A stretch of 64,000 bases of DNA from Streptomyces sp. DHE7-1 (GTDB taxonomy: Bacteria > Actinomycetota > Actinomycetes > Streptomycetales > Streptomycetaceae): positions 3,968,001-4,032,000 of the forward strand of contig JACJDG010000003.1 in assembly GCA_016432725.1 (NCBI GenBank), given 5' to 3'. The translations under genes and the position numbers were made by a program. Below, piece by piece: positions 8,501 to 17,512 of the stretch (its first letter is position 1; each line of letters opens with the position of its first letter). The notes below the pieces were generated by a model that made no database searches, was not told the origin of the DNA, and saw only the letters and a list, made by a program, of their open reading frames with translations.

Positions 8501-9325
8501 CTACGGAGTCACCTTGAGGTTGCGCAGGATGGCCGCCGTCAGCTCGGGGTCGCCCTCCGTCTTCACCCGGTCCGCCACCGCCTCCGGGGTCACCCGGCCG
8601 CAGGACAGGCGGACGTAGGTCTCCCAGTCGAGGGTGATGGTGGCCGCCGGGCCGAGGGCGGGCGCGGTCTCCAGCGTGCCGCGGCCCTGGATGTCGACCC
8701 GGATCGTGCGCAGGAACTCGACGGGTCCGTGCACGTCGAAGACGATCGCGGAACTGCGCGGCGCGTCGGCGTCCTTCGCCACGACCTTGGGCAGCGCCTC
8801 CAGCAGCATGTCGCGGGTGACGTGGGCGCCGGGGGAGTCGAGGTTGCCGGGGCGGGCGAGGGCCGCGCGCAGGTCCTGCTCGTGCACCCACACGTCGAAG
8901 GCCCTCGTGCGCATCGCCTGTTCGAGGGTGACCTCGCTGCCCATCGGGCCGCGCACCTTGGTGCCGGGGTCGCGGGACTCGTTGCGCAGCTGGCGGTTCC
9001 TGCGGATGACGGTGTACTCCAGCTCCGCCGTCATCTCCGGTGCCGTGTGGTGCCGGCGGACGTCGACCTGCATCTCCATGTAGCGCTGGTGGCCGTTGGT
9101 GACGTGGAAGAGGTCACGGGGCAGCGTGTGGATGGGCCTGGGGTCGCCGAGCATCTCGCAGTCCAGGCCGATGACGTGCGAGACCACGTCGCGGACGGAC
9201 CAGCCGGGGCAGGGGGTCCGCCGGTTCCACTCGGCCTCCGGGAGCGGCTGCACCAGCTCGGATATCGCTTCGATGGAGTGGGTCCAGGCGTCGGCGTAGG
9301 GCTGGAGGGTGGGATGCAGACTCAC
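8501..9325 (-). CDS. Maleylpyruvate isomerase family (DinB-like, TIGR03083) protein
   Basis: A 274-residue protein of the actinobacterial family related to mycothiol-dependent maleylpyruvate isomerases. The N-terminal half has the DinB four-helix metal-binding pattern: TPCPGWSVRDVVSHVIGLD with the signature Trp and His, and further His at VWVHEQDLRAAL. The C-terminal half resembles the MDMPI-C/SCP-like lipid-binding domain (ATITLDWETYVRLSCGR). The GTG at 9325 is preceded by GAGGGG at a suitable distance; the frame upstream of it has no homology-like sequence. The function is probably a mycothiol-linked transferase or isomerase; the substrate is unknown. Confidence 0.8.
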   Translation of the reverse strand: MSLHPTLQPYADAWTHSIEAISELVQPLPEAEWNRRTPCPGWSVRDVVSHVIGLDCEMLGDPRPIHTLPRDLFHVTNGHQRYMEMQVDVRRHHTAPEMTAELEYTVIRRNRQLRNESRDPGTKVRGPMGSEVTLEQAMRTRAFDVWVHEQDLRAALARPGNLDSPGAHVTRDMLLEALPKVVAKDADAPRSSAIVFDVHGPVEFLRTIRVDIQGRGTLETAPALGPAATITLDWETYVRLSCGRVTPEAVADRVKTEGDPELTAAILRNLKVTP

Positions 9326-9542
9326 GGAACGGGACCCCTCGGCGGTCGGTACACGGGCAGGTTGTGGCGGCGTTGCCGGCGGACGGTGGCTGCACTCGGC
9401 GGGTGTCGTGGCACTCCCCCGGCTCTCGACTTCGCTCGAGCGGGGGACCCCCAAGTTACGCTGCTCCGAGGCACCCCGGCAGTGCTTTCGTGTGACGATC
9501 GTAGGCCTGTATGGACGACTCGAATGCCAGGACGGTGGTAGT

Positions 9543-10360
9543 GTGCGCGCCTCGCTGATCCAGATCGCCGTGGACGAGGGCGAATCGGTGGCCTCCCGAC
9601 GGCGGCGGGCGGCCGCCCTGGTCCGGGAGCAGGCCGGGTCCGACCTCGTGGTCCTGCCCGAGCTGTGGACCACCGGCGCCTTCGCCTACGAGGAGTTCGG
9701 CGCGGAGGCCGAACCGCTCCGGGGACCGACGTACGAGGTGATGGCCGAGGCCGCCGGCGACGCGGGTGTGTGGCTGCACGCTGGCTCGATCCCGGAACGC
9801 GCCGCGTCCGACGGCGGCCCGCCGCGGGCGACGGTCCCCTCTACAACACCTCGCTCGTCCTCTCGCCCTCCGGCGAGCTGGCCGCGGCCTACCGCAAGAT
9901 CCACCGCTTCGGCTTCGACAAGGGCGAGGCCGTGCTGATGAGCGCGGGACGGGACGTGGTGACGGTCCGTCTGCCCGATACCACCCTCGGCGTCGCCACC
10001 TGCTACGACCTGCGTTTCCCCGAACTGTTCCGCGCGCTGGTCGGCGCGGGCGCCGAGACGCTGGTGATCCCGGCCGGCTGGCCCGAGCGACGGCGTGCGC
10101 ACTGGACGCTGCTGGCGCGGGCGCGGGCGGTGGAGAACCAGGCGTTCGTGCTCGCCTGCGGAACGGCCGGGACGCACGCCGGGGTTCCGCAGGCGGGCCA
10201 CTCGATCGTGGTCGATCCGTGGGGCGAGGTGCTCGCCGAGGCGGGCGCCGGCGAGGAGGTCCTCACGGTGGAGTTCGACCCCGCGAAGGTGGCGGCGACC
10301 CGTGAGCAGTTCCCGGCGCTGAAGGACCGGGTGATGGGTCTCGAACCGCCGCGCCGCTGA
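9543..10360 (+). pseudogene. Carbon-nitrogen hydrolase (nitrilase superfamily), frameshifted at 9826-9828
   Basis: All three catalytic residues of the superfamily are present: Glu in VVLPELWTTGAF, Lys in YRKIHRFGFDKGE and Cys in ATCYDLRFPELFR, but Glu lies in one frame and Lys/Cys in another. The switch falls at GGG 9826-9828; one extra G joins GGPPR directly to GDGPLYNTSLV, giving about 272 residues, the normal length. The start is the GTG at 9543. Family members hydrolyse amide bonds such as omega-amides of deaminated amino acids. The intact motifs on either side suggest a sequencing indel rather than a dead gene. Confidence 0.8.
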
Positions 10361-10369
10361 GACGAGGTG

Positions 10370-10406
10370 GGGGCCACGGCCGGGGTCCCCACCCGGCCGT
10401 GGCCCC
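10370..10406. terminator. Strong bidirectional hairpin
   Basis: A perfect 15-bp stem, GGGGCCACGGCCGGG (10370-10384) with CCCGGCCGTGGCCCC (10392-10406), and a 7-nt loop. It lies between the converging nitrilase-family gene and the LURP-one gene. Confidence 0.75.
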
Positions 10407-10409
10407 GGC

Positions 10410-10901
10410 TCAGTCCTCGCGCTCCTTCTCCGCCAGGTGGATCACGCACACCGCCACCGCGATCAGCAGCGCCGGGTCCGCGTCCTCCCGTACGACGTCG
10501 ACGCCGTACGTCTCACGGACGTGCAGCCAGCGCCGGGAGATCACGGCGAGGAGTTCGCCGTCGTACTCGACCGCGAACTCCCGGTCGAGGAGCTTGCCGC
10601 TGACGTCCAGGTCGGTGCCGTCGGCCAGGGACACCCGGTAGTGGTTGCGCAGCAGCGACAGCCGTTTGCGGCGGATCGTGGCCAGGCCTTCGCCGTCCCG
10701 CTCGATCACCATGGTGTCGCGCAGGGCGAACATCTTCTGGTGGATGTCGATGAGGACGCGCCCCTGGGCGTCCTTCAGCTCGAAGGTGTCCCGCAGCCGC
10801 ATGGCCTTGCCGTCGACGAGGAACACCTTCTGGCCGTGCTCGTCCTCGATCCAGTAGTCGTCACCGATGCCGAGGATCCGGTCGCGTACGAGGAATCTCA
10901 T
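10410..10901 (-). CDS. LURP-one-related (LOR/YxjI family) protein
   Basis: A 163-residue protein starting MRFLVRDRILGIGDDYWIED, composed of repeated beta-strand/charged-turn units (KVFLVDGKAMRLRDTFELKD, VLIDIHQKMFALRDTMVIER) that form the tubby-like beta-barrel of the LOR family, closed by a hydrophobic C-terminal helix (ALLIAVAVCVIHLAEK). Bacterial members are poorly characterised; a membrane- or phospholipid-related role is only inferred from the tubby-like fold. GGGGAACGG upstream supports the ATG at 10901. Confidence 0.85.
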   Translation of the reverse strand: MRFLVRDRILGIGDDYWIEDEHGQKVFLVDGKAMRLRDTFELKDAQGRVLIDIHQKMFALRDTMVIERDGEGLATIRRKRLSLLRNHYRVSLADGTDLDVSGKLLDREFAVEYDGELLAVISRRWLHVRETYGVDVVREDADPALLIAVAVCVIHLAEKERED

Positions 10902-10962
10902 GCACTGACCGTTCCCCGGCACCGGGCGGTCGTCACAAAGCCGTCCCCGGGCAGGGGGAGCG

Positions 10963-11217
10963 TCACACGCCGTAGCCGTCGGAGTAGCCGTCGCGGACGT
11001 GATGGTGGTGGTGGTGTTCCTCCTCAACGACCGGCGTCGGCGGCACCACGACCCGACGGCGCCGTGCGATGCCGCTGAACGTGGCGACGCCGATGAGCCC
11101 GACGGCCATGAGGATGATCCCGACGAGGTCGAGGTTGACTCCCTGCATGTGCCAGTCCGTCGCGAACGTCAGGATGGCACCCAGGGCGATGAGGATGATG
11201 CAACCGCCGAGGCCCAT
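10963..11217 (-). CDS. DUF6458-type small membrane protein with a hexahistidine tract
   Basis: An 84-residue protein with two transmembrane helices (GLGGCIILIALGAILTF and VGIILMAVGLIGVATF) separated by a short loop with DWHMQGVNLDL, then a basic RRRR stretch and a C-terminal tail VVEEEHHHHHHVRDGYSDG. The GGGGAGG ribosome-binding site before MGLGG is excellent. The family is common in Streptomyces and has no known function. The natural His6 tract could bind metal. The same frame extends upstream of 11217 but lacks membrane-protein character there. Confidence 0.82.
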   Translation of the reverse strand: MGLGGCIILIALGAILTFATDWHMQGVNLDLVGIILMAVGLIGVATFSGIARRRRVVVPPTPVVEEEHHHHHHVRDGYSDGYGV

Positions 11218-11347
11218 TGTCGTCGCCTCCCCTTCCGGTTCCGGAATCTCCGGTGCCGTCCGGGTACCCGGGGCCGTCCCGAACATGTGTGGGACGGCCC
11301 GTGACGGGTGTTCAGCGGTGGTGCCGGGCCGCGGGGGCGGGCCGGGC

Positions 11348-12646
11348 TCAGTCCTCCAGGAACGCCACCAGCGCGTTCGCCAGAAGGAACGGGTCGTCGG
11401 CGCCGCACAGTTCACGCGCGCTGTGCATGGACAGGATCGCCACGCCGATGTCGACGGTCCGGATGCCGTGCCGGGCCGCGGTGATCGGGCCGATGGTGGT
11501 GCCGCACGGCATGGAGTTGTTGGAGACGAAGCTCTGGAACGGGACGCCCGCCCGCTCGCAGGCGGCGGTGAACACCGCGCGGCCCGAACCGTCCGTGGCG
11601 TAGCGGTTGTTGACGTTGACCTTCAGGATCGGCCCGCCGTTGACCCGGGGGTGGTGCGTCGGGTCGTGCCGCTCGGCGTAGTTGGGGTGGACGGCGTGGC
11701 CGGTGTCGGAGGACAGGCAGACGGTGCCGGCGAAGGCGCGGGCCCGGTCCTCGTAGGAGCCGCCGCGGGCGAACACCGAGCGCTCCAGGACCGAGCCGAG
11801 CAGCGGGCCGTCCGCGCCGGTGTCCGACTGGGAGCCGTTCTCCTCGTGGTCGAAGGCGGCCAGGACGGGGATGTGGCCGAGGGCGGCGCCGGAGGACGCG
11901 GCGGCGGCCAGGGCGGCCGTGCCGGCGTGCACGGACAGCAGGTTGTCCATCCGGGGACCGGCGACCAGTTCACGGTCCCGGCCGAGGTAGGCCGGCGCCT
12001 CCACCGGGTGCACCATGAGGTCCCAGCCGGCCACCGAGCCCACCGCCAGGTCGGCCTCCTCCTCGAGGAAGGCGATCAGGTCGCCGTCGCGCAGGTCGTC
12101 GCCGAGCCCCCACACGGGCTGCAGATGACGCTGCTTGTCGAGCTTGAGGCCCTCGCTGTTGACCGCGCGGTCCAGGTGGATGGCGAGCTGCGGCACGCGC
12201 AGCAGCGGGCGGTTCACGTCGACGAGGACCGTGCTGCCGTCGCGCAGGGTCAGCCGGCCCGCCAGGCCCAGGTCGCGGTCGAGCCAGGAGTTCAGCAGCG
12301 GGCCGCCGTAGATCTCCACCGCGACCTGCCGCCAGCCGTGGGCGCCGGTGTCGGGCAGCGGCTTGACCCGCAGGTTCGGCGAGTCGGTGTGCGCGCCGAT
12401 GATGCGGAAGGGGGTGTGCGGCGCGGCACCCTCGGGGACGTACCAGGCGACGATCGCCCCGCCGCGCAGCACGTACTTGCCGCCGCTCGTCCCGTCCCAG
12501 GCGTCCGTCTCGGCGACCTGCCGGAAGCCCGCCTTCTCCAGCCGCTCGGCGGTGTTCGCCACGGCGTGGTACGGCGACGGACTCGCCGCCAGGAAGGACA
12601 TCAGGTCGTCGGTGTGGCCGCGATCGAAGCGGGCTGGTGCGCTCAT
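11348..12646 (-). CDS. M18 family aminopeptidase (aspartyl aminopeptidase type)
   Basis: A 432-residue cytosolic zinc aminopeptidase that removes N-terminal, mainly acidic, residues. Family motifs are in order: the metal-binding HTDSPNLR near residue 87, the catalytic DHEENGSQSDTGADGP, SSDTGHAVHPNY, and a C-terminal block SNNSMPCGTTIGP with a metal His in SMHSAREL. Length is normal for the family and there is no signal peptide. It starts MSAPARFDRGHTDDL, with no alternative start before the first homologous segment. It stands alone between two hairpins. Confidence 0.92.
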   Translation of the reverse strand: MSAPARFDRGHTDDLMSFLAASPSPYHAVANTAERLEKAGFRQVAETDAWDGTSGGKYVLRGGAIVAWYVPEGAAPHTPFRIIGAHTDSPNLRVKPLPDTGAHGWRQVAVEIYGGPLLNSWLDRDLGLAGRLTLRDGSTVLVDVNRPLLRVPQLAIHLDRAVNSEGLKLDKQRHLQPVWGLGDDLRDGDLIAFLEEEADLAVGSVAGWDLMVHPVEAPAYLGRDRELVAGPRMDNLLSVHAGTAALAAAASSGAALGHIPVLAAFDHEENGSQSDTGADGPLLGSVLERSVFARGGSYEDRARAFAGTVCLSSDTGHAVHPNYAERHDPTHHPRVNGGPILKVNVNNRYATDGSGRAVFTAACERAGVPFQSFVSNNSMPCGTTIGPITAARHGIRTVDIGVAILSMHSARELCGADDPFLLANALVAFLED

Positions 12647-12666
12647 GGGCTTACCTTAACGACGTG

Positions 12667-12700
12667 CGTGGGCCCGCCCCGGTACGGGAGCGGGCCCACG
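12667..12700 (-). terminator. Hairpin after the acyl-CoA dehydrogenase gene
   Basis: CGTGGGCCCGC (12667-12677) pairs perfectly with GCGGGCCCACG (12690-12700). It separates the acyl-CoA dehydrogenase gene from the M18 aminopeptidase gene downstream of it on the same strand. Confidence 0.55.
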
Positions 12701-12775
12701 GCTGCGATCAGTGGGTGATCGGTGGATGAGGGACGGGCCTACCGCCAGGCGGCCGGCCCGTGGCCCGGGGGCGTC

Positions 12776-14602
12776 CTAGAAGGCGGACTCGTCCAGCTCC
12801 ATCAGGTCGAGCTCGACGTTCTCCGAGATCTTGCGGGACAGGGTGACGCCCGGCAGGACGTTGGCCGCGAAGAACTTCGCCGCCGCGATCTTGCCGGTGT
12901 AGAACGCCTTGTCCTTGGCGGAGGCGGTCTGCAGCTTCTCGGCCGCGACGGCGGCGCCCTTCAGCAGCAGGTAGCCGACCACGACGTCACCGGAGGCGAG
13001 CAGCAGGCGGCTGGTGTTCAGGCCCACCTTGTAGATGTTCTTGACGTCCTGCTCGGTGGCCGCGAGGTCGGTCAGCATCAGGCCGACGATGGCCTCCAGC
13101 TCGACGGCCGCCTTCGCGAGGTGCTCGCGGGCGCCCGCCAGCTCCTCGCCGCCGGTGCCGAGCGCCAGGAACTTCTTGATGTCCTCGGCGAGCGAGTTCA
13201 GCGCGGCGCCCTGGTTGCGGACGATCTTCCGGAAGAAGAAGTCCTGGCCCTGGATCGCGGTCGTGCCCTCGTACAGGGTGTCGATCTTGGCGTCGCGGAT
13301 GTACTGCTCGATCGGGTACTCCTGCAGGAAGCCGGAGCCGCCGAAGGTCTGCAGCGACTGGGCGAGCTGCTCGTAGCCCTTCTCCGAGCCGTAGCCCTTG
13401 ACGATGGGCAGGAGCAGGTCGTTGAGCGCGTGCTCGGCCTTGGTGTCCTCGCCGTTCGCCTCCTTGACCGCGATGGCGTCCTGGACCGAGGCCGTGTAGA
13501 GGACGAGGGCGCGCATGCCCTCGGCGTACGCCTTCTGCGTCATCAGCGAGCGGCGGACGTCGGGGTGGTGGGTGATGGTGACCTTGGGCGCGGTCTTGTC
13601 CATGAAGTTCGCCAGGTCCGGGCCCTGGACGCGCTCCTTGGCGTACTCCAGGGCGTTGAGGTAGCCCGTGGAGAGGGTGGAGATCGCCTTCGTGCCGACC
13701 ATCATGCGGGCGAACTCGATGATGCGGAACATCTGGCGGATGCCCTCGTGCTTGTCACCGATCAGCCAGCCCTTGGCGGGGTGCCGGTCGCCGAAGGTCA
13801 TCTCGCAGGTGTTGGAGGCCTTCAGGCCCATCTTGTGCTCGACGTTGGTGGCGTAGACGCCGTTGCGCTCGCCCAGCTCGCCGGTCTCGAAGTCGAAGAG
13901 GTACTTCGGGACGAGGAAGAGGGACAGGCCCTTGGTGCCGGGGCCGGCGCCCTCGGGACGCGCGAGCACGTAGTGGAGGATGTTCTCCTCCATGTCGTGC
14001 TCACCGGAGGTGATGAAGCGCTTCACGCCCTCGATGTGCCAGGAGCCGTCCTCCTGCTGGACCGCCTTGGTGCGGCCGGCGCCGACGTCGGAGCCCGCGT
14101 CGGGCTCGGTGAGGACCATGGTGGAGCCCCAGGTGCGCTCCACGGCGATCTGCGCGATCTTCTTCTGGACGTCGTTGCCCTCGTCGAAGAGGATGCCGGC
14201 GAACGCCGGGCCGGAGGAGTACATCCACACGGCCGGGTTCGCGCCGAGGACGAGCTCGGCGTAGGCCCAGATCAGGGACGGCGGAGCGGTGGTGCCGCCG
14301 ATCTCCTCGGGCAGGCCCAGACGCCAGTACTCGGACTCCATGAAGGCCTTGTAGCTCTTCTTGAAGGACGCCGGGACCGGCGCGGTGTTCGTCTCGGGGT
14401 CGAAGACCGGCGGGTTGCGGTCCGCGTCGGCGAAGGACTCGGCCAGCTCGTTCTCCGCGAGACGCGTCAGCTCCTCGAGGACGCTCTTGGCGGTGTCCGT
14501 GTCCATCTCGCCGAACGGGCCGGTGCCGTACAGCTTGTCGCGCCCGAGCACCTCGAACAGGTTGAACTCGATGTCGCGGAGGTTCGGCTTGTAGTGCCCC
14601 AT
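12776..14602 (-). CDS. Acyl-CoA dehydrogenase, long (FadE-like) form
   Basis: A 608-residue FAD-dependent acyl-CoA dehydrogenase catalysing the first step of fatty-acid beta-oxidation. In order it has the N-terminal helical domain, the middle beta domain (STMVLTEPDAGSDVGAGRTK, FAD/substrate contact), the C-terminal helical domain and an extra C-terminal acyl-CoA-dehydrogenase-C segment that explains the length. The catalytic Glu lies in DTLYEGTTAIQGQDFFFRKI. The start at MGHYKPNLRD is chosen over an upstream ATG because family homology begins there. A possible regulator site lies in the divergent promoter at 14685-14696. Confidence 0.93.
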   Translation of the reverse strand: MGHYKPNLRDIEFNLFEVLGRDKLYGTGPFGEMDTDTAKSVLEELTRLAENELAESFADADRNPPVFDPETNTAPVPASFKKSYKAFMESEYWRLGLPEEIGGTTAPPSLIWAYAELVLGANPAVWMYSSGPAFAGILFDEGNDVQKKIAQIAVERTWGSTMVLTEPDAGSDVGAGRTKAVQQEDGSWHIEGVKRFITSGEHDMEENILHYVLARPEGAGPGTKGLSLFLVPKYLFDFETGELGERNGVYATNVEHKMGLKASNTCEMTFGDRHPAKGWLIGDKHEGIRQMFRIIEFARMMVGTKAISTLSTGYLNALEYAKERVQGPDLANFMDKTAPKVTITHHPDVRRSLMTQKAYAEGMRALVLYTASVQDAIAVKEANGEDTKAEHALNDLLLPIVKGYGSEKGYEQLAQSLQTFGGSGFLQEYPIEQYIRDAKIDTLYEGTTAIQGQDFFFRKIVRNQGAALNSLAEDIKKFLALGTGGEELAGAREHLAKAAVELEAIVGLMLTDLAATEQDVKNIYKVGLNTSRLLLASGDVVVGYLLLKGAAVAAEKLQTASAKDKAFYTGKIAAAKFFAANVLPGVTLSRKISENVELDLMELDESAF

Positions 14603-14684
14603 GGTGACGGCTCCGTATCGGACTCGGCGAGGCACTGACTCCTCGCATCTGGTTCACGTACCAACAAGTAGCTACGATGATGCT

Positions 14685-14696
14685 ACCCGTCGGTAA
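14685..14696. promoter_or_regulatory. Inverted repeat TACC-N4-GGTA, candidate repressor operator
   Basis: TACCCGTCGGTA lies in the divergent intergenic region between the acyl-CoA dehydrogenase and SseB-like genes. Its arms, symmetry and position resemble operators of TetR-family regulators of fatty-acid catabolism, but the regulator cannot be named. Confidence 0.4.
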
Positions 14697-14745
14697 TAAG
14701 ACGCAAGCCCGATTCCGTCATCTGTGACTGAGTACTCTTCTGCCC

Positions 14746-15218
14746 ATGTACGGATACGGCCAGCCCATGGACGGTGGCGCCGCTCAGCAGAGTTACGTCC
14801 CTCCGCAGCAGGGCGGTGTCGGCGGGTACGGCCAGCAGCCGCCGCTCTATCCGGAGCCGTCCCCGCCGTCGCTCGCGGACGCGGTGCGCGCCTTCACCAC
14901 CGGACAGATGCCCGCCGAGGACTTCCAGCAGATCTTCGCCACGTCGAAGGTGTACTGCCCGCGCGGCGACACCCCCGGCTTCCTCGCCCTGCACAACACC
15001 CAGCAGCCGGTGATCCCGATGTTCACCTCGCTCAAGGAGCTGCGCCGGTACGCGGGCAAGGAGTCGAAGTACTTCGTGATCACCGGCTCCGAGGTGATCG
15101 ACCTGCTGCCGAGCGGCTACGGCTTCGTCCTGGACATGGAGGGGAGCACCGCATGGTGTTCGACGCCAAGGCGGTCGAGCAGATGGTCGACTTCGCCATG
15201 CGCCGCATGTACGGCTAG
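14746..15218 (+). pseudogene. SseB-family protein, frameshifted at 15141-15144
   Basis: The product begins MYGYGQPMDGGAAQQSYVPP, a Gly/Gln/Tyr-rich tail, followed by an SseB N-terminal-type domain (ADAVRAFTTGQMPAEDFQQI, GDTPGFLALHN, PVIPMFTSLKELRRYAGKES, GYGFVLDMEG). The frame is lost at GGGG 15141-15144; one added G continues with HRMVFDAKAVEQMVDFAMRR and a stop at 15216-15218, giving about 158 residues, the normal size. SseB-domain proteins are frequent in Streptomyces and are mostly of unknown role. The lesion matches the window-wide one-base-deletion pattern. Confidence 0.75.
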
Positions 15219-15262
15219 ACAGCGTCGCCGTGCGGAACGGCGGCCGGCCCGCACCCCGCTGC

Positions 15263-15300
15263 GAGCCCGGAGGGAATGCCCTCCGGGCTCGTTCTGTTGT
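15263..15300 (+). terminator. Intrinsic terminator after the SseB-like gene
   Basis: A perfect 12-bp stem, GAGCCCGGAGGG (15263-15274) with CCCTCCGGGCTC (15279-15290), a tetraloop AATG and a T-rich tail GTTCTGTTGT. Confidence 0.8.
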
Positions 15301-15310
15301 GGGGTGGCAG

Positions 15311-15330
15311 AAAGTTCAACGCTCAACTAA
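15311..15330 (+). promoter_or_regulatory. Candidate operator upstream of pirin
   Basis: AGTT (15313-15316) and AACT (15325-15328) form inverted arms around the direct repeat TCAACgcTCAAC, fifteen bases before the ribosome-binding site of the pirin gene. This arrangement is like MarR-family operators; the binding protein is unknown and a -10 element may overlap it. Confidence 0.35.
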
Positions 15331-15356
15331 ACTGGGCCCACAAGGAGGTACCGACC

Positions 15357-16334
15357 ATGCCTGCAGTGACCGTCGAGAACCCGTTGACCCTGCCCCGCGT
15401 GACCGCTCTCGCCGACGCGGTGGCACGGCCCGTGCTCGCCGTCACGACCGCCCCGGGCGGTTTCGAGGGTGAGGGCTTCCCGGTGCGCCGGGCGTTCGCC
15501 GGGATCAACTACCGGCACCTCGACCCGTTCATCATGATGGACCAGATGGGTGAGGTGGAGTACGCGCCGGGCGAGCCCAAGGGCACCCCCTGGCACCCGC
15601 ACCGCGGCTTCGAGACCGTCACCTACATCATCGACGGGATCTTCGACCACCAGGACTCCAACGGCGGTGGCGGCACCATCACCAACGGCGACACCCAGTG
15701 GATGACCGCGGGCTCGGGCCTGCTGCACATCGAGGCCCCGCCGGAGCAGCTGGTCATGTCCGGCGGTCTCTTCCACGGCCTGCAGCTCTGGGTGAACCTC
15801 CCGGCCAAGGACAAGATGATGGCCCCGCGCTACCAGGACATCCGCGGCGGCAGCGTCCAGCTCCTGACCAGCCCGGACGGCGGCGCGCTGCTGCGCGTCA
15901 TCGCGGGCGAGCTGGACGGTCACGCGGGCCCCGGCATCACGCACACGCCGATCACGATGATCCACGCGACCCTCGCCCCGGGCGCCGAGATCACCCTGCC
16001 CTGGCGCGAGGACTTCAACGGCCTCGCCTACGTCATGGCCGGCCGCGGCAGCGTCGGTACCGAGCGCCGGCCGGTCCACCTGGGCCAGACCGCCGTCTTC
16101 GGCGCGGGCGGCTCGCTGACGGTCCGCGCGGACGAGCGGCAGGACTCGCACACCCCCGACCTGGAGGTCGTCCTCCTCGGCGGGCAGCCCATCCGCGAGC
16201 CCATGGCGCACTACGGCCCGTTCGTCATGAACACCAAGGAAGAGCTGATGCAGGCCTTCGAGGACTTCCAGAAGGGCCGCCTCGGCACGGTCCCGGCCGT
16301 CCACGGAATGACCCCGAGCGGCCCCCAGGCCTGA
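15357..16334 (+). CDS. Pirin family protein
   Basis: A 325-residue bicupin. The metal site of the N-terminal cupin is complete: HPHRGFET supplies two His and LLHIEAPPEQ supplies His and Glu. The C-terminal cupin (GAEITLPWREDFNGLAYVMA) is also intact. Bacterial pirins act as quercetin 2,3-dioxygenases, as redox-sensitive regulators or as modulators of central metabolism; which applies here cannot be judged. The start ATG follows a consensus AAGGAGG at 15342-15348; the frame upstream is non-homologous. It is monocistronic after a strong terminator. Confidence 0.9.
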   Translation: MPAVTVENPLTLPRVTALADAVARPVLAVTTAPGGFEGEGFPVRRAFAGINYRHLDPFIMMDQMGEVEYAPGEPKGTPWHPHRGFETVTYIIDGIFDHQDSNGGGGTITNGDTQWMTAGSGLLHIEAPPEQLVMSGGLFHGLQLWVNLPAKDKMMAPRYQDIRGGSVQLLTSPDGGALLRVIAGELDGHAGPGITHTPITMIHATLAPGAEITLPWREDFNGLAYVMAGRGSVGTERRPVHLGQTAVFGAGGSLTVRADERQDSHTPDLEVVLLGGQPIREPMAHYGPFVMNTKEELMQAFEDFQKGRLGTVPAVHGMTPSGPQA

Positions 16335-16465
16335 CCCGCCCCGTCCCCGTCGCCCGGCCCGCCCGTCCAGCGGTGCGGGCGACGGGCGTGCACGGGGCCG
16401 GGACGCTCACCCGGCCGGGCCCGTGCGGCAGGACAGACGGCCCGGGGGCGTGATCCGCTGGGGAT

Positions 16466-17512
16466 GTGTCGCTGCTGCCCGAGTCCGTGCGCCGTCTCGC
16501 CGCCTGGTGTGCCGTGGTGCTGCTGGTCGCCGGGGTCGGCTGGATCCTGATCCGGCTGTGCGAGGCGCTGCGTACCGCCGTCGTGCCGGTGCTGCTCGCG
16601 CTGCTCGGCACGGCGCTGCTCGGGCCGCTGCACCGGCGGCTGGTGAAGGCCAAGGTGCAGCGGTCGCTGGCCGCCGGGCTGACCTGCGTCGCCGTGGTGG
16701 CTGTCGTCGGCGGTGCCGTGTACATCGTGGTCGCCGCGCTGGTCGACACCGGTGACCAGATCATCGCGTCGGTACGGCAGGCCGTCCGCGCCCTGACGAG
16801 GCATTTCGGAGCCGCCGGCACCGGGCTCGACGACCTGGCCGCCAACGCCAAGGAACTGCTGGGCAAGTTCGGCGGGACCGCCGCCTCCAACGTCATCAGC
16901 GGGGTCGGCGTGGTGGGCGAGTACCTGGCCATGATCCTGCTCGCGCTGCTGCTCGTCTTCTTCTTCCTGCGTGACTCCCACCGGGTGGCCGGGGCTCTCA
17001 GGTCCGTCGCCCCGGGCGCCCGGGGCGAGGCCCTGGAGGCGATGGCGCGGCGCGCCTTCGGGGCGGTGCAGGGGTTCATGCGCGGCACCACGCTCATCGC
17101 GCTCATCGACGCCGTCTGCATCACCGCCGGCCTGCTGATCCTGCGGGTGCCCGGCGCGATCGGGCTCGGCGCGCTCGTGTTCGTCGGCGCCTACATCCCC
17201 TACCTGGGCGCCTTCATCTCGGGCGCGGTGGCCGTGCTGGTCGCCCTCGCCGACCGCGGTTTCGTCATCGCGCTGTGGGCGCTGGGCGTGGTGCTCGCGG
17301 TGCAGGTGCTGGAGGGGCACGTGCTCCAGCCGGCCATCCAGAGCCGGACCGTGCAGATGCATCCCGCGGTGGTGCTGCTGGCGATCACCGCCGGGGCGTC
17401 CGTGGCGGGCATCCTCGGCATGCTGTTCTCGGTGCCGCTGACCGCGGCCGTCTTCGGGGTCCTGCACGAGGTCCGCGATCGTCACACGGCGGCCGGGCCG
17501 TCGGACTCGTAG
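16466..17512 (+). CDS. AI-2E family (PerM/YdiK-type) membrane transporter
   Basis: A 348-residue integral membrane protein with seven to eight hydrophobic segments. Two adjoining N-terminal helices (LAAWCAVVLLVAGVGWILI and VPVLLALLGTALLGPL) are followed by a soluble helical region, then helices including YLAMILLALLLVFFFL and the family motif YIPYLGAFISG. The GTG at 16466 is used; the ATG two bases earlier is out of frame. The family includes the TqsA quorum-signal exporter and Na+/H+ antiporters, so the substrate is open. Its 3' end overlaps the converging regulator gene by 31 bp. Confidence 0.85.
   Translation: MSLLPESVRRLAAWCAVVLLVAGVGWILIRLCEALRTAVVPVLLALLGTALLGPLHRRLVKAKVQRSLAAGLTCVAVVAVVGGAVYIVVAALVDTGDQIIASVRQAVRALTRHFGAAGTGLDDLAANAKELLGKFGGTAASNVISGVGVVGEYLAMILLALLLVFFFLRDSHRVAGALRSVAPGARGEALEAMARRAFGAVQGFMRGTTLIALIDAVCITAGLLILRVPGAIGLGALVFVGAYIPYLGAFISGAVAVLVALADRGFVIALWALGVVLAVQVLEGHVLQPAIQSRTVQMHPAVVLLAITAGASVAGILGMLFSVPLTAAVFGVLHEVRDRHTAAGPSDS

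Noticed and set aside
12722..14638. Long plus-strand frame opposite the acyl-CoA dehydrogenase gene
   Set aside because: Antisense to a strongly conserved gene; no family features.
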